A DNA stretch of 64,000 nucleotides. It comes from Ancylobacter tetraedralis. GTDB lineage: Bacteria; Pseudomonadota; Alphaproteobacteria; Rhizobiales; Xanthobacteraceae. Positions 52,784 through 60,943 of the stretch are shown one piece after another. The stretch's first letter is position 1. Every line of letters begins with the position of its first letter. Location: the NCBI RefSeq assembly GCF_014195655.1, contig NZ_JACICD010000006.1, positions 288,908 through 352,907 of the forward strand, in the 5' to 3' direction. The translations under genes and the position numbers were made by a program. The notes beneath the pieces were generated by a model. It ran no database searches, was not told where the DNA came from, and saw only the letters and a program-made list of their open reading frames with translations.

Positions 52784-53762
52784 TGGCGACGAAGTCCCCT
52801 ATATTCCGGCGCCGCTCCCACCGCTCCACTGCCCCCAGGAAAGCGTCTCTCGGTGCCAATTCACCATGAGATAGAACAACTTTACGGCGAGCGTCTATGG
52901 TAATCGCCTCTAATTCAGAAAAGGTCTCTCCCGAAAATAGGTCGACGAACTCCTTGCTGGTCATCCCTAGATCGCCAAACGACTTCTCGGTCCGGTTGAA
53001 CCAATCGCGCAGTTCGGCTGCTCCCGGCGGAGGCAGTTGGAGCCGAAGCTCAAACCGCCGCCAAACCGCGCGATCAAGCAATTCAGGGTGGTTGGTCGCG
53101 CAGACCACAACGCAGTGACTCGGTAGCGCGTCCATGTGGAGAAGCAGCGAACTCACGACGCGCTTGATCTCTCCGGTTTCCTGTGCGTCGGATCTCTCCT
53201 TGCCGACGCTGTCGAACTCGTCGAAGAACAGCACGCAGGGTGTGCGCGAGGCATAGTCTACGACATCCTGCAGATGGCTTGCGGTTTCGCCCAGATAGCT
53301 GCCGATCAACCCCTCGTACCGGACCGTCAGGAATGGAAGCGCAAGCTCCGCGGCGAGCGCGGCTGCCATGCTGGTCTTACCCGTGCCGGGAGGGCCGACC
53401 AGCAGGACCGTGTGTCTTGGTTCCAATGAATGCGAGCGAAGAAGGGCCGTGTCGCGAATCTCTGCGATCAGATCGCGCATATCAATCATCGTCTGGCGAG
53501 GCAGGACAAGCTCGGATAAGCGACGACTTGGCTCGGTTTCGCGCAGCAGTCCGCGTAATGATTCTGGCAGCATCGGCGATCCTCCGCCGTAGAAGCGCAT
53601 GTGCTGAGCGCTTTCGAAGGCCGCCTCGCCCTTGGCGACCGGACCGCCACTGTGCTGTCGCTGCGCCTCTCGGATCAAAGCCGTCATTGTCTCGCGCACG
53701 GAACGGACCTGGCCCGATCCGCCGGCCGCTTGCAGCTTTTGGACCGAACGGTCCTTGCTCAT
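52659..53762 (-). CDS. AAA+ ATPase partner of the S8 protease
   Basis: A 367-residue AAA+ protein. Walker A is LLVGPPGTGKTSM (residues 121-132), Walker B is CVLFFDEFDSVG (176-187), sensor 1 is VVVCATNHPELLDRAVWRRF with arginine fingers. The pore-loop-like stretch VRYEGLIGSYLGET is also visible. The first 110 residues are charged and variable. It has no protease domain of its own. It probably unfolds or presents substrates to the S8 protease encoded by the overlapping next gene, as FtsH-like ATPases do; this is inference. The ATG at 53762 begins the module, and no gene lies upstream for 550 nt. Confidence 0.88.
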   Translation of the reverse strand: MSKDRSVQKLQAAGGSGQVRSVRETMTALIREAQRQHSGGPVAKGEAAFESAQHMRFYGGGSPMLPESLRGLLRETEPSRRLSELVLPRQTMIDMRDLIAEIRDTALLRSHSLEPRHTVLLVGPPGTGKTSMAAALAAELALPFLTVRYEGLIGSYLGETASHLQDVVDYASRTPCVLFFDEFDSVGKERSDAQETGEIKRVVSSLLLHMDALPSHCVVVCATNHPELLDRAVWRRFELRLQLPPPGAAELRDWFNRTEKSFGDLGMTSKEFVDLFSGETFSELEAITIDARRKVVLSHGELAPRDAFLGAVERWERRRNIGDFVASGPTTNRQNPSRTRATNKKTRKAGVLPQGDLLGGAGDTSGS

Positions 53763-54316
53763 CTCTTCATCCCTCACAGGCGCTCCGTGCCCGCCCGTAG
53801 ACCTCTGACGCAGCCGCACTCGATAGCGATTGGTGGCCGATAGAGTAGGCGGACGCAAGCCCGCCGACGGTCACAAACCGACTGATCGAGAAATTCCTTT
53901 TCGTCTCATGCAGCCTCAGCGCTGACAAGCGTATCCAGCCGTATCGACGCGACATAGGTGGCTCGGACGAGATTGGCTGTAGAAAACGGTCCGCGCGTAC
54001 TGCACGCGGGATGTATCAATCCGAACACTGGCTCCATTCACGGCAGTCTCGGCAAGGGGCATATCGCTTTATGTCGACGCGGTTCGCGCGACCATGATCT
54101 CCAAAGCACCCGATATTCTCTGCCCATCACCGCCGGCGCCATCTAGTGGAAGGCCGAACGGCGGCAATTGAGGTAGAGTGACGCTGCCGCAGAACGACCG
54201 ACTTGGCGGCGCGAATCGGCCGCACGCAGCCCCCCGATACCCCGAAGAGCGCCGCTAGAGGTAGCAACTCGGTCGATTGCGAGGCTGCCCCCCGCGCCTC
54301 AGACGTGCTGGGCACG
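53763..54316. other. spacer between the two protease modules
   Basis: No gene or RNA is supported here. The promoter of the AAA+/S8 module should lie in the left part of the gap. Short frames exist but have no consistent composition and no ribosome binding site. Confidence 0.4.
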
Positions 54317-55348
54317 TCAGGCGACGTCGATCGCGATATAGCCGTCGATGCCGTAGAACGCGTCGATGGCTACCGGTTGCTTAAACGGCCCTCGCCAGAT
54401 GGAGGTCTGGCCAGTATCGTAATTGAAGAAGAGCTGGACAGGCGCGGGCGAGCCTGCGGCGATCCTGGCTACAGCCTCAAGATCGGGATGTCGGAACTGC
54501 GTCCCATTGGTCGAGACGGCCCAACGGCTACAATCGAGTAGCCGGACGAGTTCCGCGGACGTGTTGCCTCTGCTGCCATGGTGCGAGGTCTTGACCAGGC
54601 TGAAGCGAGCCTCCGGATTGGCCACTCTGAACAATTCCAAGGACCGCTGCAGCCGCCCGACATGAGCATCGCCCGTTAAGAGGATATGAACGTCGCCATA
54701 GCTCGCGACAAAGGCAATGCTCGATCCATTGGGCTTGGCGGAATCACTGCGAAAAGGGCGTGCTGCCATCCAGGCGACGTCGATCGGCTGGTCATCGCCG
54801 AAATCCTCCCAGCCCAGAGGCGCTGCGGCCATGGTCTCGTCCCACGGATCGGCCAGCGCCTTGAGTTGTTTGAGATCGGGCGACAGGAGCGTCAGCGTGA
54901 GCCCGCCGGCCAGCTCGACCACAGTAAGATCATCGCCGGTCATCGCAACCGGTTTGGGCGCGAACGGTAGATTAGTTGAGATGCCATGGTCGCGGATTAA
55001 CCGGGTGATCCGCTCGCCGTCGAGCGCTCCATATTCCTCGAAGCCGGGCGCTGGATGATAGTCGAGATCGGCGCGATCGTTGAACCAAACCTCCTTCACC
55101 AAGCGGCGAAAACAGGCCTCGCCGAGCAAGTCCACCGCCCCTTCGATATGGTCGCGGTCGATATGTGTGATGACGAACAGCTCGAACGCGCCTTCGCCGA
55201 GCCGATGCTCGGCGGCATAGGCTTTGACCGCGCCCGCGGTAACGCTGCGGCCGCCATCAATGAGCATGCGCCGCGGCGCCGCGGCGTCGCCCCAGCTAAG
55301 AACAAGGCAGTCACCTTCGCACGCGGGGAGCAATTCGAGGCGAAGCAT
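54317..55348 (-). CDS. MBL-fold metallohydrolase (ComEC-like)
   Basis: A 343-residue metallo-beta-lactamase-fold hydrolase of the ComEC-like type. The metal motif is H62-D64-D66-H67 in THIDRDHIEG, with ILLTGDAHV and KTSHHGS as the later metal ligands. It has no membrane helices, so it is a stand-alone soluble enzyme. It is the last gene of the caspase operon; its ATG follows the stop of the preceding gene by 1 nt. MBL proteins sit beside proteases in known antiviral systems (for example Avs1), where they act as nucleases or effectors. That role here is inference. Confidence 0.85.
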   Translation of the reverse strand: MLRLELLPACEGDCLVLSWGDAAAPRRMLIDGGRSVTAGAVKAYAAEHRLGEGAFELFVITHIDRDHIEGAVDLLGEACFRRLVKEVWFNDRADLDYHPAPGFEEYGALDGERITRLIRDHGISTNLPFAPKPVAMTGDDLTVVELAGGLTLTLLSPDLKQLKALADPWDETMAAAPLGWEDFGDDQPIDVAWMAARPFRSDSAKPNGSSIAFVASYGDVHILLTGDAHVGRLQRSLELFRVANPEARFSLVKTSHHGSRGNTSAELVRLLDCSRWAVSTNGTQFRHPDLEAVARIAAGSPAPVQLFFNYDTGQTSIWRGPFKQPVAIDAFYGIDGYIAIDVA

Positions 55349-55349
55349 G

Positions 55350-56837
55350 TCAGCGCGTATATTGTGGCAGGAGCAGCGGCGTCGTTTCCTGCGAGAGACT
55401 CCAGCGTTCAAGATCGGCGCTGAACTGCTGAGACACTCGCGCGGTCTCATAGTCGCCGATGCCCGTTTGTTGCGGCAGGTCGAACAGCGGATCGCGGATC
55501 GCGCTCTTACGTCCTTCGGGATGCGCGAGGCTGAACGAGCTGAACGCCTGACTCAGATCCATCGACCGCGCGACTCCCCGGATCTTTCCGAGCATGTCCG
55601 CACAGACCGGGCAATCGATCGAGGTGCGCTGCAGTCCCTCGATTAGCCAGACGATGCCGGTGGTGAACAACGGAATCCCGCGCTGGACCGCCTCGACGAG
55701 CAGGTCATGAGCATCGCGAAATTGCTCCTCGCTGCCGTCGCCGAATTCGAGCAGCCAGCGAGCGCGCAGGATCGGGCCGTCGGGAATATGCGGAAAACGG
55801 GTCGCCAGATTGTGCAGCCATTGAGGCCAGTCACCAAGCTTGTCGGGGGCGTTACCCGACAGGAGGACATACCCCCCTGCGGCCGCGCGAACCGGATCCT
55901 CGTTCTTTTCGAAGAGGAACTGCCTTGCCAATTTGAATACATCGGCCGCGAGCTGGATCTGCCCGGCATTCATATAGGCGATCAAGCTGCCGATCTGGGT
56001 GTCGATGAAGATCGGGTCGCAGATGAGCTGGCCTTCCTCCTCGACTGCCATGATGTCGAAGAAACCGCCCGGTGGAGCATAGTCCGCGGACCAGGGGTCA
56101 GGCAGCGAGAAGACTCGGGTGCCGACGGCCGACGCCACCGTGACGAACAAGCGCTCACGATCCTCCCAAGGAGGGCGACCATAGTCTTTCCGGATCAACC
56201 GAATACGCTCAGGCAGCCCGCCATATCCTCCTTCGCGCTCGGTATGGATCCCGCGAGGAGCGCTGTCGAGATGCAGATCCGGGCCCTCGCTCAGGTCATA
56301 GCGGTGATTGAAGCGGAACCGCAGATAGGTGTGCCAGTCGGCCCAGCTTGCCGGATCAAATGTGGTTCCATCCAGTCCGGTTCGCATCTGCGTCCCGATA
56401 CTGACCGCGAATGGCGCGCGACCCGATTCCGTGATCCCTCGTCCGATCTTCTCGATCGCAAGCCGTCTCGACGATGGACGCCGCGAGCCGGCGAAATGCG
56501 CCCAACTGCGCCACTCGTTGGGCGAAGGCTCGCCGTGTAATTCGATCAACGTGATGACATCGGCGGCCACCATGGCCTCTTCGCTCAGCATCTCGCCCGA
56601 CGGCAGCACGGCCTCGACTTCGTAGCGCCCGACTGGAAGGGGGTCCGTGAGCCCCGCTTGAAGAATGCCCACCGGGACGAGCAACTCGATGAGCTTCCGG
56701 CTGCGATCGGTTCTGAAAAATCCCGATCCATCCTCCCCCAGAATCACGGGCCGTACCCGGACGGGCACGCCATAAGCGATGTTCTGTCCGTCCAAAAATT
56801 TCGGGATGCGTATCTGGAGTGAGCCGGTTGCGGGCAT
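55350..56837 (-). CDS. unknown 495-residue protein of the caspase/MBL operon
   Basis: I do not recognise this protein. The first 95 residues look like a beta-sandwich domain (LQIRIPKFLDGQNIAYGVPV, then VGRYEVEAVLPSGEM). Residues 270-400 are helical and repeat-like (IQLAADVFKLARQFLFE, LLEFGDGSEEQFRDAHDLLV), suggestive of TPR-like helices that count or bind partners. A CPVC pair lies near residue 420. Its ATG overlaps the caspase stop (TGATG) and its stop lies 1 nt before the MBL start, so the three products are probably made together. It may be the sensor or scaffold of the module. Confidence 0.72.
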   Translation of the reverse strand: MPATGSLQIRIPKFLDGQNIAYGVPVRVRPVILGEDGSGFFRTDRSRKLIELLVPVGILQAGLTDPLPVGRYEVEAVLPSGEMLSEEAMVAADVITLIELHGEPSPNEWRSWAHFAGSRRPSSRRLAIEKIGRGITESGRAPFAVSIGTQMRTGLDGTTFDPASWADWHTYLRFRFNHRYDLSEGPDLHLDSAPRGIHTEREGGYGGLPERIRLIRKDYGRPPWEDRERLFVTVASAVGTRVFSLPDPWSADYAPPGGFFDIMAVEEEGQLICDPIFIDTQIGSLIAYMNAGQIQLAADVFKLARQFLFEKNEDPVRAAAGGYVLLSGNAPDKLGDWPQWLHNLATRFPHIPDGPILRARWLLEFGDGSEEQFRDAHDLLVEAVQRGIPLFTTGIVWLIEGLQRTSIDCPVCADMLGKIRGVARSMDLSQAFSSFSLAHPEGRKSAIRDPLFDLPQQTGIGDYETARVSQQFSADLERWSLSQETTPLLLPQYTR

Positions 56838-57985
56838 CAGATCAGCCTCGCGCGCTTGAAGGTCGGCCGGGAAGATTGCGTCGCCGTACGTTCGGTCCCG
56901 TGGCTGTCCATTAGAGAGAAATCGTATTGACCTAGCGGCAGGGTCACCTCAACTTCGAGTTCCTCAGGCGCGCATTGCCGCGACTGCGTCTTGTCGCCTG
57001 CCGCGATGTGCAAGGTGCCGGGGCCGCAGGGCAATTGGTCGGCCCTGACGACATAGACCGGTGCGACCGGCGGCTTGGTGAGAATATGGAAGTCAAACAT
57101 GCACGCCTGGGCCCCTTGGGGCTGTTGCGGCTCGGGAAATTCCTGCTGGGTCAATCGCCGTGAGACATGACTCAGAGCATAAAGCATCGTGTAATTGTTC
57201 ACTCGCCAGTCGCCGTCATCGTCATGCGCACCCATGCCCGCCATAGTGCGCAGGAACGCTTCGGTGAACACGCTGGCGCCATCGATCCGTCCTCGTGCCG
57301 GCTCAGCATCCCCGGTCGAGAAGAATAACGGTGCGTTGCGCCGCTTAGCGAATGTCTTGCGCCCCTCCTTGCCGGGATGGATCGGCGAGCGCCCGATCGC
57401 GGCGTCGGGTTCCGCTTGGTCGCCGTGCGGTCGACGGCAAGCGTCAATCATGAAAATCTGCTCGGCCGCCGCACACCCTTGCAGCCCGTTGTGGAACAAT
57501 CCGAGGTCGAGCGCCTGCTCCCATTTGTTGCGCGACCGGAAATCGAAATCGGCGAAAAGCAATGACGCCTCGCGACCATAGCCGTAGCCGTGCCCGAGAA
57601 AGAGGAAGATCATGCGGTCATCTTCCGACGCCATGCCGCGATCGATCCAGGCATTGGCGGCCTCTTCGAACGCCGCATAGGTTGGGACGCGCAGCATATA
57701 TGCGCCCGTCGAGGTCACGTACGGCTCCGGCTCCTTTTCGCTAATCAGGAGCGCGAGGCTACCAAGCGGAGCGGGCGGGTAATGATAATCCTTGAGGTAC
57801 CAGTCGGCGAGCAACCGCGCGGACCGCGGTGGCGATGCGAGCTGTCCGAGCGGCGCCTGGAGGTCCGCGTTATCGCCGCCAAGGAAGTTCGGATAATGTC
57901 CAAGCGCGACGATAAATACGTGCGTCTGCGGGCCAATTCTCTCGGCCGCGTAGACGAGTCCATCCTTGCCGGTCTTCTTCGCCAT
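56837..57985 (-). CDS. caspase-like (peptidase C14) protease
   Basis: A 382-residue protein with a caspase fold. The catalytic dyad is H132 in IFLFLGHGYG and C183 in IFMIDACRRPHG; the first strand is THVFIVALGHYP. A C-terminal beta-rich domain follows from about residue 300 (VYVVRADQLPCGPGTLHIAA, EVEVTLPLGQYDFSL). No signal peptide or membrane helix is seen. The ATG at 57985 is proposed, but the frame stays open upstream for about 90 more codons until the recombinase element begins at 58268, so a longer, truncated precursor is possible. It heads a three-gene operon with an unknown protein and an MBL hydrolase. Confidence 0.85.
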   Translation of the reverse strand: MAKKTGKDGLVYAAERIGPQTHVFIVALGHYPNFLGGDNADLQAPLGQLASPPRSARLLADWYLKDYHYPPAPLGSLALLISEKEPEPYVTSTGAYMLRVPTYAAFEEAANAWIDRGMASEDDRMIFLFLGHGYGYGREASLLFADFDFRSRNKWEQALDLGLFHNGLQGCAAAEQIFMIDACRRPHGDQAEPDAAIGRSPIHPGKEGRKTFAKRRNAPLFFSTGDAEPARGRIDGASVFTEAFLRTMAGMGAHDDDGDWRVNNYTMLYALSHVSRRLTQQEFPEPQQPQGAQACMFDFHILTKPPVAPVYVVRADQLPCGPGTLHIAAGDKTQSRQCAPEELEVEVTLPLGQYDFSLMDSHGTERTATQSSRPTFKRARLI

Positions 57986-58267
57986 TTGATCGTGCGTTCG
58001 CCCCTCCTGCGATCCTGACCGTCGCCACTGATCGTTCGGATCATTGAGCAATGGATTGGATGCCTCCGCAACTATAGCGTGCCATCTACGCCGCGCATCC
58101 CAGATTCCGCCGGGATTGGCTATTTTTTCCGGGGCTACCTTCTCGCCATATACGCAAGTTAACTGCACCCTTTCTGCACCGTGAATGCGGGTGGCGTATT
58201 CCGGGTCAATGCTAAGGGAATAGCAGTTATTGAACTCACAGACGGGATCTTTGGTGGCTGACTTGGC
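57986..58267 (-). pseudogene. possible 5'-truncated coding segment upstream of the caspase gene
   Basis: A stop-free stretch in frame with the caspase gene, about 94 codons, with protein-like composition (PEYATRIHGAERVQLTCVYG, NPGGIWDARRRWHAIVAEAS). Its upstream end coincides with the left edge of the recombinase element, which starts at 58268. It is either the end of an upstream gene now fused to the caspase or a lost part of the caspase N-terminus. Confidence 0.35.
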
Positions 58268-60380
58268 GGCGCAAAGCAGACTTCGCTGCAAGGGCTATCG
58301 AACGCCAAGTGTGGGTCATTGACGCCAAAGCGCTCCACCAACCGTATCCCGGGAAAGGCTCGCGCGCCGCAGCTGACAAGTATTTTTACCCCGCTGCACG
58401 CGGTTGCTCTGCGGGGTAGAATCGGTCCCTTGGCGAGTGGGGGGATGCCCTTGATCCTCCGCGCATGTGCCACTCGCGTCCGTTTCGTCCGAAGAAAATA
58501 CTCGGTGTGGGCAGCGATGCTCCATCGCCAGCTGCGAGCTTGGCTGGCGCACCACTCTCAAAGATCCCGCGCCGCGATGCGCGCGTCATTCGAGATGCTG
58601 AGCAAAACCTTGCGCCCGCTGACTCCGTCGAGCATGATTCCAAGGTCGTGCATGTCACCGACGACTGGCCATCGAGCGTTCCGATCGCACCTGAAGAAGT
58701 CGATGTGATCGAGGCCTTCTTCAGGCGGGAGATCGACGCGCTCTTGAGGTGACGGTGCTGCCGAAGGGGCTTGAGGGAGGCGATTGGGCCATGAACGTAA
58801 CCTTGCCTATCACCAGCCGGGCCGCCCTCTATCTCCGCGTTTCCACCACACGGCAGGCCGACGTTGACCTGTCCATCCCAGACCAGCGCCTCCAGACCGC
58901 AGCCTATTGCGAGCGGCAGGGCTGGTCCGTTGTCGCGGAGTATGTGGAGCCGGGGGCGTCGGCGATGGACGACAGCCGGCACGAGTTCCAGCGGATGATT
59001 GAACGGGCATCCGATGACGATCGCCCATTCGATGTCATTGTCGTCCATAGCTTCAGCCGGTTCTTCCGCGATGCCTTCGGGTTGGAGATGTACATCCGCC
59101 GCCTCGCGAAGCACGGCGTGCGGCTCGTCTCCATCACCCAGGAGCTCGGGGACGATCCGGCCCAGGTCATGATGCGGCAGGTCATCGCCCTGTTTGACGA
59201 ATACCAGTCCCGCGAGAACGCCAAGCATGTGCTGCGGGCCATGAAGGAGAATGCCCGGCAGGGCTTCTATAACGGCGCCCGCCTGCCGCTCGGCTTCACT
59301 CTCGAAGAGGTGGAGAAGCGCGGCCATCGCACGAAGAAGCGGATCATCGTCGATCCCGTAGAGGCCGAGCTCGTGCGGCTGATGTTCGATCTTTACCTGC
59401 GGGGAGACGGCACATCTGGCCCCATGGGCATCAAGGAGATTACCAAGCACCTCAACGCCAAGGGCCACCGCACCCGCCTCGGTGCCCGTTACGGCGTCGG
59501 TACCATCCACGGCATTCTGACCAATCCCGTTTATGTCGGGGAATGGAGCTTCAACAAGCGCAGCTCGAAGACGGGGCAGGTGAAGCCGCAGCACGAGGTT
59601 ATCCCGATCTCGGTGCCGGCCATCCTGGAGCGCCGCACCTTCGACAAGGTACAGAAGGCACTTAGGGCTAAAAGCCCGCACAACAGCCCGCCACGGGTGA
59701 TCTCGGGTCCGATCCTTCTGACCGGGCTGGCCTACTGCGCCTGTTGTGGCAGCGCCATGACGCTGCGCACCGGCACCTCGAAGAGCGGCAGGGTCTATCG
59801 CTATTACAGCTGCTCGGCTTCCGGCCGGGTCGGCAAGTCGGCCTGCAAGGGGCGGACGGTGCCGATGGAGAAGCTCGACGATCTGGTCACACGCCATGTG
59901 GCCGAACGCGTGCTGATGCCCGAGCGGTTGGAGGCGCTGCTGCAGTCTGTCGTCGACCGGCGGGTGAAAGCCGATGCCGAGGTTCAGGCGCGAATCGATG
60001 AACTCTCGCGCGAAAGAACGACGGCGGAAGACAAGCTCCGGCGGCTCTACCAGCTTGTCGCCGACGGCATCGCTGAGCCCGACGATATGCTCAAGGAGCA
60101 AATTGCCAAGCTCAAGGCAGACCGGGAACGAGCGCATTCTGCGCTGGAGCGGATCGAGAATCAGGGTGCCGCCGCAAGCCGGCTTGATCCGGACAAGCTT
60201 GCCCGTTTCGGGCAGCTCATGCGCTCAAACATCACCGAGGGCGAGGTGCCGTTCCGCAAAGCCTATCTGCGCTCCCTTATCGACGCCGTCGAAGTCGACC
60301 AGCACGTCGTGCGCATCCACGGATCAAGGACGGTGCTGGAGAGAGCCGTACTCGCCGACCGCGCCACCCAGCCGGGTGTT
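58268..60380 (+). repeat. right, intact copy of the serine-recombinase element
   Basis: This segment contains a non-coding leader, a 95-codon gene and a full-length serine recombinase, and matches the decayed copy at 7969-9254. Similarity between copies ends after CGGGTGTT at 60380, some 19 nt before tRNA-Glu. The copies are in direct orientation and about 50 kb apart. Confidence 0.85.
58465..58752 (+). CDS. conserved small protein upstream of serine recombinase (right copy)
   Basis: A 95-residue protein paralogous to the one at 8166-8453. The conserved end reads VVHVTDDWPSSVPIAPEEVD, then VIEAFFRREIDALLR. Substitutions against the left copy are often silent. The ATG at 58465 aligns with the left-copy start. 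It lies 38 nt before the recombinase and is probably cotranscribed. No domain is recognised. Confidence 0.55.
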   Translation: MCHSRPFRPKKILGVGSDAPSPAASLAGAPLSKIPRRDARVIRDAEQNLAPADSVEHDSKVVHVTDDWPSSVPIAPEEVDVIEAFFRREIDALLR

Positions 60381-60455
60381 CGCGGTTTTGTACGGAAGTG
60401 GCGCGCCCACGGGGAATCGAACCCCGGTTTTCGCCGTGAGAGGGCGACGTCCTAA
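58791..60455 (+). CDS. large serine recombinase (site-specific integrase)
   Basis: A 554-residue serine recombinase. The resolvase catalytic domain (residues 8-150) has S18 in ALYLRVSTTRQ and VIVVHSFSRFFRDAFGLEMY. The recombinase domain (about 165-275) includes RLPLGFTLEEV and YGVGTIHGILTNPVYVGEW. A zinc ribbon follows (AYCACCGSAMTLRTGTSKSG, then YYSCSASGR) and a coiled coil at about 385-460. The last 19 codons are antisense tRNA-Glu sequence, a common result of integration beside a tRNA. ATG 58791 follows GAGGGAGG. It is probably the integrase that brought in DNA on its left. Confidence 0.92.
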   Translation: MNVTLPITSRAALYLRVSTTRQADVDLSIPDQRLQTAAYCERQGWSVVAEYVEPGASAMDDSRHEFQRMIERASDDDRPFDVIVVHSFSRFFRDAFGLEMYIRRLAKHGVRLVSITQELGDDPAQVMMRQVIALFDEYQSRENAKHVLRAMKENARQGFYNGARLPLGFTLEEVEKRGHRTKKRIIVDPVEAELVRLMFDLYLRGDGTSGPMGIKEITKHLNAKGHRTRLGARYGVGTIHGILTNPVYVGEWSFNKRSSKTGQVKPQHEVIPISVPAILERRTFDKVQKALRAKSPHNSPPRVISGPILLTGLAYCACCGSAMTLRTGTSKSGRVYRYYSCSASGRVGKSACKGRTVPMEKLDDLVTRHVAERVLMPERLEALLQSVVDRRVKADAEVQARIDELSRERTTAEDKLRRLYQLVADGIAEPDDMLKEQIAKLKADRERAHSALERIENQGAAASRLDPDKLARFGQLMRSNITEGEVPFRKAYLRSLIDAVEVDQHVVRIHGSRTVLERAVLADRATQPGVRGFVRKWRAHGESNPGFRRERATS

Positions 60456-60473
60456 CCGCTAGACGATGGGCGC
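60399..60473 (-). tRNA. tRNA-Glu (anticodon CTC)
   Basis: A complete 75-nt cloverleaf with encoded CCA. The acceptor GCGCCCA pairs with TGGGCGC, the anticodon arm is TCGCC-CTCTCAC-GGCGA giving anticodon CTC, and the T-arm is CGGGG-TTCGATT-CCCCG. Its 3' end overlaps the last codons of the serine recombinase gene on the opposite strand. It marks the limit between accessory DNA and the conserved rluD-rpoH region. Confidence 0.93.
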
Positions 60474-60604
60474 GTGCGGTAGCCGCGTCTCTTAGAGACA
60501 AGCCCCGGACCGGTCAAGGCCGCCGCGCATCATCCGCCGGGTTTTTCACAGCCGCGCGCCATCCGGGGGGCGGGTCGCTGTGCCGGGGATGGCCCGGCCC
60601 GGCC

Positions 60605-60943
60605 TCACGGCTCGCTGGCGAAGGTGAGCACGCCGCGCGCCGCCCGGGTCGCGAGGTCGAACAGCCGCGTCTCCACCACGCCGCCGCGCTCCACCGTCAC
60701 CGCGATGAGATCGCCCGCGACCAGGGCGGAGCGCACGCTCGCCCCCTTTGGCAGCTGGATCGTGCCGCTGATGTCGGTGGCGCTTTTCCTTGCGCCCATG
60801 AGCTTGTATGCGATGGCACCAAACACGGCGATGAAGCCGAGCAGCATGATCAAGCCGGAAAAGGCTGCGAAACGGCGTACCTTGCGCAGCACGCGCTCCT
60901 GCGCGGGGCTCAGCCTGTCGCCATCGGAATCGGGAGAAGTCAT
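60605..60943 (-). CDS. small single-pass membrane protein (DUF6476-like)
   Basis: A 112-residue protein with one transmembrane helix at about residues 29-50 (FSGLIMLLGFIAVFGAIAYK) preceded by a basic N-terminal segment, and a C-terminal beta-rich domain (GTIQLPKGASVRSALVAGDL). Proteins of this kind sit divergent to rluD in many Rhizobiales; function is unknown. Its ATG (60943-60941) overlaps the rluD ATG (60942-60944) on the other strand within a CATG sequence, so there is no intergenic space. Confidence 0.7.
   Translation of the reverse strand: MTSPDSDGDRLSPAQERVLRKVRRFAAFSGLIMLLGFIAVFGAIAYKLMGARKSATDISGTIQLPKGASVRSALVAGDLIAVTVERGGVVETRLFDLATRAARGVLTFASEP

Noticed and set aside
53840..54316. 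Small gene or RNA between the two protease modules
   Set aside because: Short frames there lack ribosome binding sites and consistent codon use, and no strong hairpin or RNA motif was seen.
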